Origin: Chloroflexota bacterium | Lineage (GTDB): Bacteria > Chloroflexota > Limnocylindria > QHBO01 | Direction: 5' to 3' | NCBI GenBank assembly: GCA_020848055.1 | Contig: JADLBB010000037.1 | Span: forward strand, 1-6,070 | DNA: 6,070 bases | Part shown: positions 1-5,408 of the stretch, in pieces | Position numbering within the stretch: the stretch's first letter is position 1 | Layout of the letters: each line of letters opens with the position of its first letter | Notes under the pieces: model-generated | What the model was told of the DNA's origin: nothing | Database searches by the model: none | Seen by the model: only the letters and a program-made list of their open reading frames with translations | Made by a program: the position numbers and the translations under genes

Positions 1-373
1 CGATCAGCGGATCGATCCGCTGCTTGGAGTTGCGCTTGGCCATCTCCACCGTCGGCCAGACCGCCATCATCGGCCCGGGCGCGTGGTGGATCACGTAGCC
101 GATCCAGTTCGATCCCATCTCGGTCGCACCGAGCTGGGCCGCCTTCATGAACACGACGCGCTCGACCGGCGATGTCGGCGACAGGCAATCCATGATGGCC
201 TTCAGGTACGGCGTGCGGCTGGTGCGCCAGCGTCCCGGCTCTGCCGATGCCTTGCTGGACAGCATCCGGTGGCGGTCCGACCACTCGGACACGGTGAGCA
301 GCGGATCTGGCGTCAGCCCCTCGCGCCAGGCGCGCTCGATCTCGGCCGCGCCCTCGTAGTCGACGTCCAGCAT
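1..373 (-). CDS. Phage terminase large subunit, GpA type (5' part only)
   Basis: This is the N-terminal 124 residues of the motor ATPase that packages phage DNA into the prohead; the rest lies beyond base 1. Translating the minus strand from the ATG at 373-371 gives an uninterrupted frame to the window edge. Residues 29-46 (VSEWSDRHRMLSSKASAEPG) and 53-61 (RTPYLKAIM) are typical of the GpA terminase family (lambda gpA). Residues 77-85, KAAQLGATE, fit the deviant Walker A of that family, in which the lysine comes early in the loop (compare KSARVGYSK in lambda gpA). HHAPGPM (97-102 region) and PTVEMAKRNSKQRIDPLI (107-124) continue the family pattern. The start codon shares one base with the stop of the preceding small-subunit gene (TGATG), so the two are probably translationally coupled. 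The nuclease domain cannot be judged from this window. Identification is strong by family recall. Confidence 0.93.
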   Translation of the reverse strand, partial: MLDVDYEGAAEIERAWREGLTPDPLLTVSEWSDRHRMLSSKASAEPGRWRTSRTPYLKAIMDCLSPTSPVERVVFMKAAQLGATEMGSNWIGYVIHHAPGPMMAVWPTVEMAKRNSKQRIDPLI

Positions 374-900
374 CAGTCCACCCGGGGCCGAAGTTCGCCC
401 AGCTCCTGCAGGTGCTCGCGCACTGCAGCTTCCAGGGCGACGTGCATCGCGTGAGGCTCGATGCCGAGCTTGGCCGCCATCTGCGCGGAGATGCGCGCCG
501 GCCAGTTCAGCCACGCATCGCGCTCTGAGCGCGCCAGCTTGAACACATGCGCGATGGCCTGCGGACGGTCGACCAGTTCGCCCTTGAGGCGGGCCAGGCG
601 CACCTTGTTCGTCTGCGCCTTCACCACTTCGTTGACGGTTCGCGCCTGCAGCAGTGACGCGCCACCCGGGGGCAGGCCGCCAGGTGCATCGGCCGCTGAC
701 TCCGGCACAGCGGCCTTGACCGCCTTGGCGCGAGTCCCTGCCTTCGGAGCCTCGGAGTTGCGCGCCCACTCGCGGTCGGCCTTGTCCGGGTCGATGGTGC
801 CGTCCGCCTCGGGCGCGATGCGCCCTGTACGGATGGCCTTGTGAACGGCCGTGTCGGTCACGCCCCGGTGGCGGGCGTAAGCCCGAATCGAGATTCCCAT
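373..900 (-). CDS. Terminase small subunit-like protein (Nu1-like HTH)
   Basis: A 175-aa protein immediately upstream of the large terminase, overlapping it by one base. Residues 1-28 (ISIRAYARHRGVTDTAVHKAI) look like a helix-turn-helix of the type in phage Nu1 small subunits, which bind the packaging site and load the large subunit. Residues 48-80 are a low-complexity Ala/Pro/Gly/Lys linker. Residues 85-125 form a charged helical stretch (AQTNKVRLARLKGELVDRPQAIAHVFKLARSERDAWLNWPARI), a layout shared by small terminase-like phage proteins. The C-terminus is helical (ALEAAVREHLQELGEL). A ribosome binding site, AGAGGG, lies just before the ATG at 900-898. Position and HTH support the packaging role; direct homology to Nu1 is inferred, and databases often give such proteins only vague names. 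Confidence 0.75.
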   Translation of the reverse strand: MGISIRAYARHRGVTDTAVHKAIRTGRIAPEADGTIDPDKADREWARNSEAPKAGTRAKAVKAAVPESAADAPGGLPPGGASLLQARTVNEVVKAQTNKVRLARLKGELVDRPQAIAHVFKLARSERDAWLNWPARISAQMAAKLGIEPHAMHVALEAAVREHLQELGELRPRVD

Positions 901-940
901 TGCCCTCTTCGATCAATTCGTCGTCGGTCCCTCGGAATCA

Positions 941-971
941 GCTTGGCTTCCATCGAGAACAGCGTGTTCAT
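941..971 (+). repeat. Leader repeat copy 1 (upstream of DUF6900-like gene)
   Basis: GCTTGGCTTC, six bases (CATCGA), then GAACAGCGTGTTCAT, starting 65 nt before the ATG at 1006. This is the most divergent copy: the outer GCGCT/AGCGC stem present in the others is reduced to GCT/AGC, but GAACA-GCG-TGTTC can form a 5-bp hairpin instead. The following ACGTCCATCGC resembles the same position in copy 4, so copies 1 and 4 appear to form one subtype. Confidence 0.8.
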
Positions 972-1005
972 ACGTCCATCGCCAACCCCATCGAAGGACA
1001 CCGAA

Positions 1006-1203
1006 ATGAGCAAGCTCGAAACCCTCCTCACCCAGATCGCCCAGCAACACCTCGGGATCGAGACGCTGCAGACGCGCAGGTCCGACAGCCTCGACTTCCA
1101 CGACGTGGCGGTCTGGTGCGTACGAGACGCCCTCGAGGCCGCCTTCAAGGCCGGCATCGAAGAGGGCCGCAAGGTCGCGACGTCGGACAAGGCCAACAGC
1201 TGA
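1006..1203 (+). CDS. Small DUF6900-like protein
   Basis: A 65-aa acidic, soluble protein beginning MSKLETLLTQIAQQHLGIET. I chose the ATG at 1006 because GAAGGA (993-998) lies 7 nt upstream and the conserved leader ends before it; the longer frame from 841 would run through the leader and antisense to the small terminase. The core (IAQQHLGIETLQ, then RSDSLDFHDVAVW and VRDALEAAFKAGIEEG) matches my memory of the DUF6900 family, small proteins of unknown function on proteobacterial mobile elements and accessory regions. No signal peptide, membrane segment or catalytic motif is visible. It is the first of four plus-strand cassette genes and is divergent from the terminase genes. Function unknown; the family name is by recall and moderately sure. 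Confidence 0.8.
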   Translation: MSKLETLLTQIAQQHLGIETLQTRRSDSLDFHDVAVWCVRDALEAAFKAGIEEGRKVATSDKANS

Positions 1204-1230
1204 TCAACAACCCCGGAACACCAGCAGGAA

Positions 1231-1263
1231 GCGCTTGGCTTCACTGGCGAACAGCGCGTTCAT
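1231..1263 (+). repeat. Leader repeat copy 2 (upstream of 88-aa gene)
   Basis: GCGCTTGGCTTC, six bases (ACTGGC), then GAACAGCGCGTTCAT, with the GCTTGGCTTC word starting 68 nt before the ATG at 1301. GCGCT (1231-1235) pairs perfectly with AGCGC (1253-1257), and TTC with GAA closes a six-base loop. Bases 1231-1273 are identical to 1593-1635 in copy 3 except at one position (T1245 versus C1607). Confidence 0.85.
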
Positions 1264-1300
1264 CACGTCACCCCGAACCACCCCATCGAAAGGACGCACG

Positions 1301-1567
1301 ATGAACACCACGACCCCCGACACCCTGGCCACCAAGCTCGCCGAGGCGGCGTTGACGGTGCTGGTACGCAGCTGCCGCCAGGAGGTCGCCGCCGCCAGCC
1401 GCGACGACCTCGAAGCAGCCTGCGCCGCCATGCGCGCCAAGAGCCGCACGGTGATGGAGCAACTGCTCGACGACGCCCGTGCCGCGCCGTGGGTAGCCGA
1501 AGCCGCCTTCCACGCCGCCGCACTCGATCTCGCGCAGGCCGGCATCGCCGAGTTGCGCAAGAGCTGA
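1301..1567 (+). CDS. Hypothetical Ala-rich helical protein
   Basis: An 88-aa protein, MNTTTPDTLATKLAEAALTV..., that I do not recognise. It is very rich in alanine (about a quarter of residues) with regular charged positions, so it should be almost entirely alpha-helical. It has two cysteines (residues 25 and 41 region) but no spaced metal-binding pattern, no signal peptide and no membrane segment. The ATG at 1301 follows a GAAAGGA ribosome binding site by 6 nt and lies downstream of leader copy 2; the longer frame from 1235 would begin inside the leader. The first codons (ATGAACACCAC) are shared with the 122-aa gene at 2274, so similarity between units extends past the start codon. Second gene of the cassette; function unknown. 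Confidence 0.72.
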   Translation: MNTTTPDTLATKLAEAALTVLVRSCRQEVAAASRDDLEAACAAMRAKSRTVMEQLLDDARAAPWVAEAAFHAAALDLAQAGIAELRKS

Positions 1568-1577
1568 CACGCAGTGC

Positions 1578-1604
1578 GAAGCCAAGCAGAAGGCGCTTGG
1601 CTTC
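1578..1604 (+). repeat. Perfect 10-bp inverted repeat overlapping leader copy 3
   Basis: GAAGCCAAGC (1578-1587) is the exact reverse complement of GCTTGGCTTC (1595-1604), the first half of leader copy 3, with a 7-nt loop. It begins 10 nt after the stop codon of the 88-aa gene. No T-run follows, so it is not a standard intrinsic terminator on the plus strand. Pairing here would exclude the copy's own GCGCT/AGCGC stem. No such perfect partner is present beside the other copies; copy 2 has only GAAGC/GCTTC. Confidence 0.75.
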
Positions 1605-1625
1605 ACCGGCGAACAGCGCGTTCAT
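1593..1625 (+). repeat. Leader repeat copy 3 (upstream of DUF3489 gene)
   Basis: GCGCTTGGCTTC, six bases (ACCGGC), then GAACAGCGCGTTCAT, with the GCTTGGCTTC word starting 66 nt before the ATG at 1661. The GCGCT (1593-1597)/AGCGC (1615-1619) stem is intact. It is nearly identical to copy 2 over 43 nt, continuing through CATCACGTCACCC. Confidence 0.85.
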
Positions 1626-1660
1626 CACGTCACCCGATCAACCCCTGCAAGGAGCAAGAG

Positions 1661-2176
1661 ATGACCACCACCCAACTGACCCCTGCCCAGCACGCGATCC
1701 TGGCCTACGCCCTCGAACACAGCGACGGCAAGATCGTCTGGTTCCCCGACAACATCAAAGGCGGCGCCCGCAAGAAGGTGCTCGATGGCCTGCTCAACCG
1801 CGCCCTGATCACCACCGATGGCACCGACTGGTTCGTCGCAGCCGAGGGCTACGAAGCGATGGGGCGCGAGCTCCCCGCGCCCAAGCCCCCGGAAGCCGAC
1901 CCCGAGATCGAGGCCGCTGTAGCAGCCGCCGAAGCAACGTGGGCGAAGGAGCGCGCGGACACCAAACCCCGAACCCGCGAGAACAGCAAGCAGGCCCAGG
2001 TGATCGCGATGCTGCGCCGCCCCGAGGGAAGCACCGTTCGCCAGATCTGCGAGGCCACCGGCTGGCAGGCGCACACCGTGCGCGGCACCTTCGCCGGGGC
2101 CTTCAAGAAGAAGCTCGGTCTGGCCATCGTCTCGGATAAGCCGCAGGGTGGTGAACGGGTCTATCGGATCGCCTGA
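1661..2176 (+). CDS. DUF3489 domain protein
   Basis: A 171-aa soluble protein. The C-terminal part, residues about 105-171 (RENSKQAQVIAML, GSTVRQICEATGWQAHTVRG, FAGAFKKKLGL, KPQGGERVYRI), is a clear DUF3489 domain; its predicted helices and the ICEATGWQAHTVRG segment resemble a winged-helix or HTH fold, so DNA binding is a reasonable guess, although the family function is unknown. Residues 1-70 (LTPAQHAILAYALEH, ARKKVLDGLLNRALIT, WFVAAEGYEAMG) resemble a second small winged-helix module that ends in a beta-wing. An Ala/Glu/Pro linker (71-104) joins them. The ATG at 1661 has AAGGAG (1649-1654) 6 nt upstream; the alternative start at 1574 would read through the leader. Third cassette gene, with leader copy 3 in front. 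Confidence 0.88.
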   Translation: MTTTQLTPAQHAILAYALEHSDGKIVWFPDNIKGGARKKVLDGLLNRALITTDGTDWFVAAEGYEAMGRELPAPKPPEADPEIEAAVAAAEATWAKERADTKPRTRENSKQAQVIAMLRRPEGSTVRQICEATGWQAHTVRGTFAGAFKKKLGLAIVSDKPQGGERVYRIA

Positions 2177-2204
2177 TCAGAAAGATCGAAGAAGAGGCCG
2201 AGCC

Positions 2205-2237
2205 GCGCTTGGCTTCTCCATCGAACAGCGCGTTACT
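2205..2237 (+). repeat. Leader repeat copy 4 (upstream of 122-aa gene)
   Basis: GCGCTTGGCTTC, six bases (TCCATC), then GAACAGCGCGTTACT, with the GCTTGGCTTC word starting 67 nt before the ATG at 2274. The GCGCT (2205-2209)/AGCGC (2227-2231) stem is intact, but the terminal CAT is replaced by ACT. Downstream ACGAGCATCGC resembles ACGTCCATCGC in copy 1. Confidence 0.82.
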
Positions 2238-2273
2238 ACGAGCATCGCAACGATCAACGCCAAGGAGCACGAG

Positions 2274-2642
2274 ATGAACACCACCCGCCCGATCCCCGCC
2301 ACCCAGAACGATGCCTGGGGCTTTTGGGGCACGATGGACGAGAAGGCCAACGCTGCCTGGCCCCTGGCGATGACCGCCATCTCGGACGCCACCGGCCAGC
2401 CCCTCGAATCGGTCCGGACCTTCCTCGACAGCCGCCACGGCCGCCACTTCGCGGACGACGTTCAGAACGCGCTGTACCGCGGCCAAGCCCTGGCGGACGC
2501 GATCAACACCGCCACCCAGCAGTGGATGGGCTGGACCATCGGGCGCCAGACCAGCAGGGACTACGGCATCCCGCGCGGCATGCCCTACCTGACGGGCTTC
2601 GTGATTCACACCGAGATCGTCGAGGACTCGCTGGCGGCCTGA
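2274..2642 (+). CDS. Conserved hypothetical protein of accessory cassette
   Basis: A 122-aa protein, MNTTRPIPATQNDAWGFWGT..., soluble and mixed alpha-helical. I recall similar proteins as unnamed hypotheticals of proteobacterial accessory regions but know no function. Distinct segments are AWGFWGTM (14-21), a central helical part with DSRHGRHFADDVQNAL (52-67), and a C-terminus QQWMGWTIGRQTSRDYGIPRG followed by YLTGFVIHTEIV. The ATG at 2274 has CAAGGAG (2261-2267) 6 nt upstream and lies downstream of leader copy 4; the frame continuing back to 2148 overlaps the DUF3489 gene. It is the last cassette gene and its 3' end overlaps the convergent methyltransferase gene by 37 nt (2606-2642). Confidence 0.8.
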   Translation: MNTTRPIPATQNDAWGFWGTMDEKANAAWPLAMTAISDATGQPLESVRTFLDSRHGRHFADDVQNALYRGQALADAINTATQQWMGWTIGRQTSRDYGIPRGMPYLTGFVIHTEIVEDSLAA

Positions 2643-3874
2643 TCGAACGCCAGGCCATCCGACTCGCGGGTGGCCTGCTGGCCGGTCCAGTCCTGCCAGC
2701 GGCGCACGATCACGTCGACGTACTTGGGGTCGAGCTCGATCAGCCGCGCCTGTCGCCCTGACTTCTCGGCGGCGATCAAGGTCGTGCCCGAGCCACCGAA
2801 AGGGTCGAGCACCACGTTGCCGGGCCGGCTCGAATTGCGGATCGCGCGCTCGACCAGATCCACAGGCTTCATCGTCGGGTGCAGATCGTTCTTCTGCGGC
2901 TTCTTGATGTTCCAGACGTCGCCCTGGTCGCGGTCGCCGCACCAGTGGCGCTGTGCGCCCTCGGGCCATCCGTAGAGGATCGGCTCGTACTGGCGCTGGT
3001 AGTCGGCCCGGCCCAGCGTGAAGGTGTTCTTGGCCCAGATGATGAAGGTCGACCACTTGCCACCGGCTGCGCGGAAGGCGGCCTGCAGCACGTCGAGTTC
3101 GCTGGAGGACATCGCCACGTAGATGCCGCCCCGGCAATGGGCGACGGTCGGCGTCAACGCCGCCAGCAGGAAGTCGTAGAAGCCGTCACCCAGGTTGTCG
3201 TTCAGGATCGCGCGATCCTTGCCGCGCATCTTGTCCTTGGCGCTGTTGGCGTAGTTCACGTTGTACGGCGGGTCGGTGAAGACCATGTCCGCCTGCTCAC
3301 CGGCCAGCAGTCGCTCGTAGCTCGCCGCCGCCGTGGCGTCGCCGCACAGCAGTCGATGGGCGCCCAGCAGCCAGATGTCGCCCGAACGTGAGATCGGCGT
3401 CTCGGGCACCTCGGGCACGGCGTCGTCATCGGTCTGGCCATCGACGTCCGGCTCTTCACCCGCCATCAGTTCGGCCAACGCGTCGGCGTCGAAGCCCGTC
3501 AGTGCGACATCGAAGGCGTCGTCGGCCAGCGCTGCGAGTTCGACGCGCAGCATCGCGTCGTCCCAGCCGGCGTTCTCGGCGATCCGGTTGTCGGCGATCA
3601 CCAGGGCCCGGCGCTGCGTCGGGTTGAGATGGTCGAGCACCACGACCGGCACCACCTCCAGGCCGAGCTTCTGCGCGGCCGCGAGCCGTCCGTGGCCGGC
3701 GACGATCACGCCGTCGCTGCCGGCCAGGATCGGATTGGTGAAGCCGAACTCGGCAATCGACGCGGCGATCTGGGCAACCTGCGTCTCCGAGTGCGTGCGC
3801 GCGTTGCGGGCGTATGGCACCAGCTTGGCCGTCGGCCACTGCTCGATCTTGTCGGCAAGCCAGGACGCCGTCAT
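2606..3874 (-). CDS. ParB-like domain / DNA methyltransferase fusion (DPPY type)
   Basis: A 422-aa phage-type orphan DNA methyltransferase. Residues 15-110 form a ParB/sulfiredoxin-like N-terminal domain, with NARTHSETQVAQIAASI (24-40), the conserved VAGHGRLAAAQKLG (58-71) and LVIADNRIAENAGWD (91-105). A linker with acidic stretch follows (about 138-160). The catalytic part has motif IV DPPY at 201-204, HPTMKPV at 332-338, and the SAM-binding DPFGGSGTT at 357-365, followed by LIELDPKYVDVIVRRW. Motif IV before motif I means beta-class order, and DPPY favours N6-adenine methylation. The ATG overlaps the stop of the upstream paralogue (ATGA), with GAGGTGG just before it. No restriction endonuclease is adjacent, so self-protection against host restriction or epigenetic control is likelier than a complete restriction system. 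The last residues (ESSTISV) are encoded antisense to the convergent cassette gene. Target sequence unknown. Confidence 0.92.
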   Translation of the reverse strand: MTASWLADKIEQWPTAKLVPYARNARTHSETQVAQIAASIAEFGFTNPILAGSDGVIVAGHGRLAAAQKLGLEVVPVVVLDHLNPTQRRALVIADNRIAENAGWDDAMLRVELAALADDAFDVALTGFDADALAELMAGEEPDVDGQTDDDAVPEVPETPISRSGDIWLLGAHRLLCGDATAAASYERLLAGEQADMVFTDPPYNVNYANSAKDKMRGKDRAILNDNLGDGFYDFLLAALTPTVAHCRGGIYVAMSSSELDVLQAAFRAAGGKWSTFIIWAKNTFTLGRADYQRQYEPILYGWPEGAQRHWCGDRDQGDVWNIKKPQKNDLHPTMKPVDLVERAIRNSSRPGNVVLDPFGGSGTTLIAAEKSGRQARLIELDPKYVDVIVRRWQDWTGQQATRESDGLAFDQAASESSTISV

Positions 3875-5268
3875 GCCGCCACCTCGGTCGCCGCCAGTCG
3901 CTCGGCCACGACTTCGTCAAAGGACCGACCGGTCGCGAGCAACGTGACTGGAACGTCGGGATGGTTCTGCTGGAAGCGCCGAACGGCGACGTCCACGTAC
4001 TCCGGCGCGATCTCGACGGTGCGGCAGATTCGACCGGTGCGCTGCGCGGCCAGCATCGTCGTGCCGCTGCCGCCGAAGGGCTCGAACACCAGGTCGCCCT
4101 CGTCCGAGTAGGCCTCGATGACGAACTGCGGCAGCGCCACCGGGAACACGGCCGGGTGGTCGATGTCTTGGCCGATCTTGCCCTTGTGGCGCATCACGCG
4201 GATCACCGAGTCGGGAATCCGGGTGTCCTGCGTCGGTTGACCTGCGTGGGTCCACCCGCCGACCTCGCCCTCCTTGCTGCGCATCGCGGTCGACGAGCCA
4301 TCGGCGCGCAGATGCGACTCCTGGCCGGCGTGCTTGCAGGGCACGATCTTGTTCGGCTTGCGGCTCGCCCGGTTGAAGTGAAAGACGAACTCGAAGCTCG
4401 GGGCGAAGCGGCCCGCCCAGTCGCCGGGCATGCCCGGCCCCTGGTCCCACACGTACCAGGCAAAGCGCCGCCAGCCCTGCGTGCGCATCCAACCGAGCCA
4501 GCCGTCCCAGTAGGGAATGAACTCGTTGTCGCGGTGGATGAGGCCGAGGTTGACCAGCACCTGTGCGTCGTCGGCCATCGGCACCTGGGCGAACACGCCG
4601 CGCATCAGCGCATCCCAATCGGCGATGCCGCCGGTTGTGTAGTCGCGCTGGTTGCCATAGGGCGGCGAGGTGAAGCACAGGCGCGCACGCTTGCCCTGCA
4701 TCAAGGCGGCGACCACATTGGCGTCGGCGGCGTCGCCGCAGATCAGGCGGTGCGGGCCGAGCGCCCAGACATCGCCAGCGCGAGACACCGGGACCGCCGG
4801 GGTATCAGGGACGTCGTCAGCAGCGTCGTCGCCACCTTCTTCCTGCTCGCCGTCGCCGCCTGTCGTCTCATCGGCCAGCAGCGCATCGATCTCGGACTCG
4901 CCGAACCCGGTCAACGCCAGGTCGTAGCCCGCCTCGGACAGCTCAGCCAACTCCAGCGCTAGCAGTTCCTCGTCCCACCCGGCGTCGAGCGCCAGGCGGT
5001 TGTCGGAGATGACGTAGGCGCGCTTCTGCGCCGGCGTCAGGTGGCCCAGCTCGATCACCGGCACCTCGTCGAGGCCGAGTTTGCGAGCGGCGGCGAGCCG
5101 TCCATGCCCAGCGATGACGCCGTTGTCGCCATCGATCAGCACCGGGTTGGTCCAGCCGTACTCGACGATGCTGGCGGCGATTTTGGCTACCTGCGCGTCG
5201 GAGTGGGTCCGTGGATTTCGGGCGTAGGGAATCAGCGTCTCGACTTTTCGGTAGTCGACGTTGAGCAT
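3871..5268 (-). CDS. ParB-like domain / DNA methyltransferase fusion (SPPY type)
   Basis: A 465-aa paralogue of the downstream gene. The ParB-like domain covers about residues 10-105, with NPRTHSDAQVAKIAASI (18-34), IAGHGRLAAARKLG (52-65) and YVISDNRLALDAGWD (85-99). A very acidic Asp/Glu/Gly linker follows (132-157). The methyltransferase part has TSPPYGNQRDY (200-210), HPAVFPVALP (371-380) and FEPFGGSGTT (395-404), again motif IV before motif I. SPPY and the HPAxFP element are more usual in N4-cytosine methyltransferases, so its target base may differ from the DPPY partner. I start it at the ATG at 5268-5266: homology to the paralogue begins there (MLNVDYRKVETLIPYARN), and the 54-codon extension to 5430 would translate three hairpins and a repeat cluster. 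The nearest ribosome binding site, GAGGT, is about 13 nt upstream, which is long, so initiation may be weak or structure-controlled. Confidence 0.9.
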   Translation of the reverse strand: MLNVDYRKVETLIPYARNPRTHSDAQVAKIAASIVEYGWTNPVLIDGDNGVIAGHGRLAAARKLGLDEVPVIELGHLTPAQKRAYVISDNRLALDAGWDEELLALELAELSEAGYDLALTGFGESEIDALLADETTGGDGEQEEGGDDAADDVPDTPAVPVSRAGDVWALGPHRLICGDAADANVVAALMQGKRARLCFTSPPYGNQRDYTTGGIADWDALMRGVFAQVPMADDAQVLVNLGLIHRDNEFIPYWDGWLGWMRTQGWRRFAWYVWDQGPGMPGDWAGRFAPSFEFVFHFNRASRKPNKIVPCKHAGQESHLRADGSSTAMRSKEGEVGGWTHAGQPTQDTRIPDSVIRVMRHKGKIGQDIDHPAVFPVALPQFVIEAYSDEGDLVFEPFGGSGTTMLAAQRTGRICRTVEIAPEYVDVAVRRFQQNHPDVPVTLLATGRSFDEVVAERLAATEVAA

Positions 5269-5285
5269 GTTCAGGATCAGGACCT
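5266..5285 (-). promoter_or_regulatory. Start region with distant ribosome binding site
   Basis: On the minus strand GAGGT (complement of 5281-5285 region) lies about 13 nt before the ATG of the SPPY methyltransferase, compared with 5 to 7 nt at the other genes here. No alternative ATG, GTG or TTG in frame sits nearer. The poor spacing and the hairpin ending at 5296 suggest translation is restrained. Confidence 0.4.
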
Positions 5286-5295
5286 CGAATGAAAA

Positions 5296-5333
5296 CGGCC
5301 CGGACAGGCAAGGAGCCAACCTGTCGCGGGCCG
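5296..5333 (-). terminator. Long hairpin with T-run before methyltransferase start
   Basis: CGGCCCG+GACAGG (5296-5308) pairs with CCTGTC+CGGGCCG (5320-5333, one bulged G at 5326), giving 13 bp around an 11-nt loop. On the minus strand it is followed by TTTTC, like an intrinsic terminator, and ends 27 nt before the methyltransferase ATG. The minus-strand loop reads TTGGCTCCTTG, which contains an anti-Shine-Dalgarno-like CTCCTT. It may act as an attenuator or as an antisense hairpin rather than a plain terminator. Confidence 0.55.
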
Positions 5334-5344
5334 AAGAAATAGAA

Positions 5345-5365
5345 ACGCCTCCGCGAGGGAGGCGT
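5345..5365 (-). terminator. Hairpin followed by T-rich tract
   Basis: ACGCCTCC (5345-5352) pairs perfectly with GGAGGCGT (5358-5365), an 8-bp GC-rich stem with a 5-nt loop. On the minus strand the stem is followed by TTCTATTTCTT. This is terminator-like for transcription coming from the DUF6362 side, although the tract is interrupted. No T-run follows on the plus strand. Confidence 0.5.
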
Positions 5366-5368
5366 CGG

Positions 5369-5389
5369 GCCAGTGATGCGATCACTGGC
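5369..5389 (-). promoter_or_regulatory. Perfect 9-bp hairpin in methyltransferase leader
   Basis: GCCAGTGAT (5369-5377) pairs with ATCACTGGC (5381-5389) around a GCG loop. It is the first of three successive hairpins (5369-5389, 5345-5365, 5296-5333) on the minus-strand transcript. As DNA it could also be a protein operator with two-fold symmetry. Strand assignment follows the downstream gene. Confidence 0.5.
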
Positions 5390-5408
5390 GGGGCTGGATG
5401 GGCCGGGG

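Noticed and set aside
939..2236. On the reverse strand, every leader copy reads like a short peptide, MN(A/T)LF..EAK.
   Set aside because: It reflects DNA-level conservation of the leader. Copy 4 lacks the ATG, the two central codons change freely, downstream sequence is unrelated between copies, and no ribosome binding site supports translation.
936..2275. CRISPR array from four regularly placed repeats.
   Set aside because: The repeats are separated by 292 to 612 nt that contain genes with their own ribosome binding sites, not short unique spacers.
2631..2656. Inverted repeats CTGGCG/CGCCAG and GGCCTG/CAGGCC at the convergent gene ends.
   Set aside because: The stems are short and mutually overlapping with no T-run, and they lie within coding sequence, so a bidirectional terminator is not supported.
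2103..3137. Minus-strand 344-aa open frame overlapping the DPPY methyltransferase and cassette genes.
   Set aside because: It is out of frame with recognised domains, rich in Arg/Gly/Pro as expected for a shadow frame, and crosses real genes on both strands.
3814..4962. Long plus-strand open frame (382 aa) opposite the first methyltransferase.
   Set aside because: It is an antisense shadow in high-GC coding DNA; the minus strand carries complete methyltransferase motifs across the same bases.
5296..5389. SAM or SAH riboswitch controlling the SAM-dependent methyltransferases.
   Set aside because: Three simple hairpins are seen, but I recognise none of the conserved cores of known SAM or SAH riboswitch classes.
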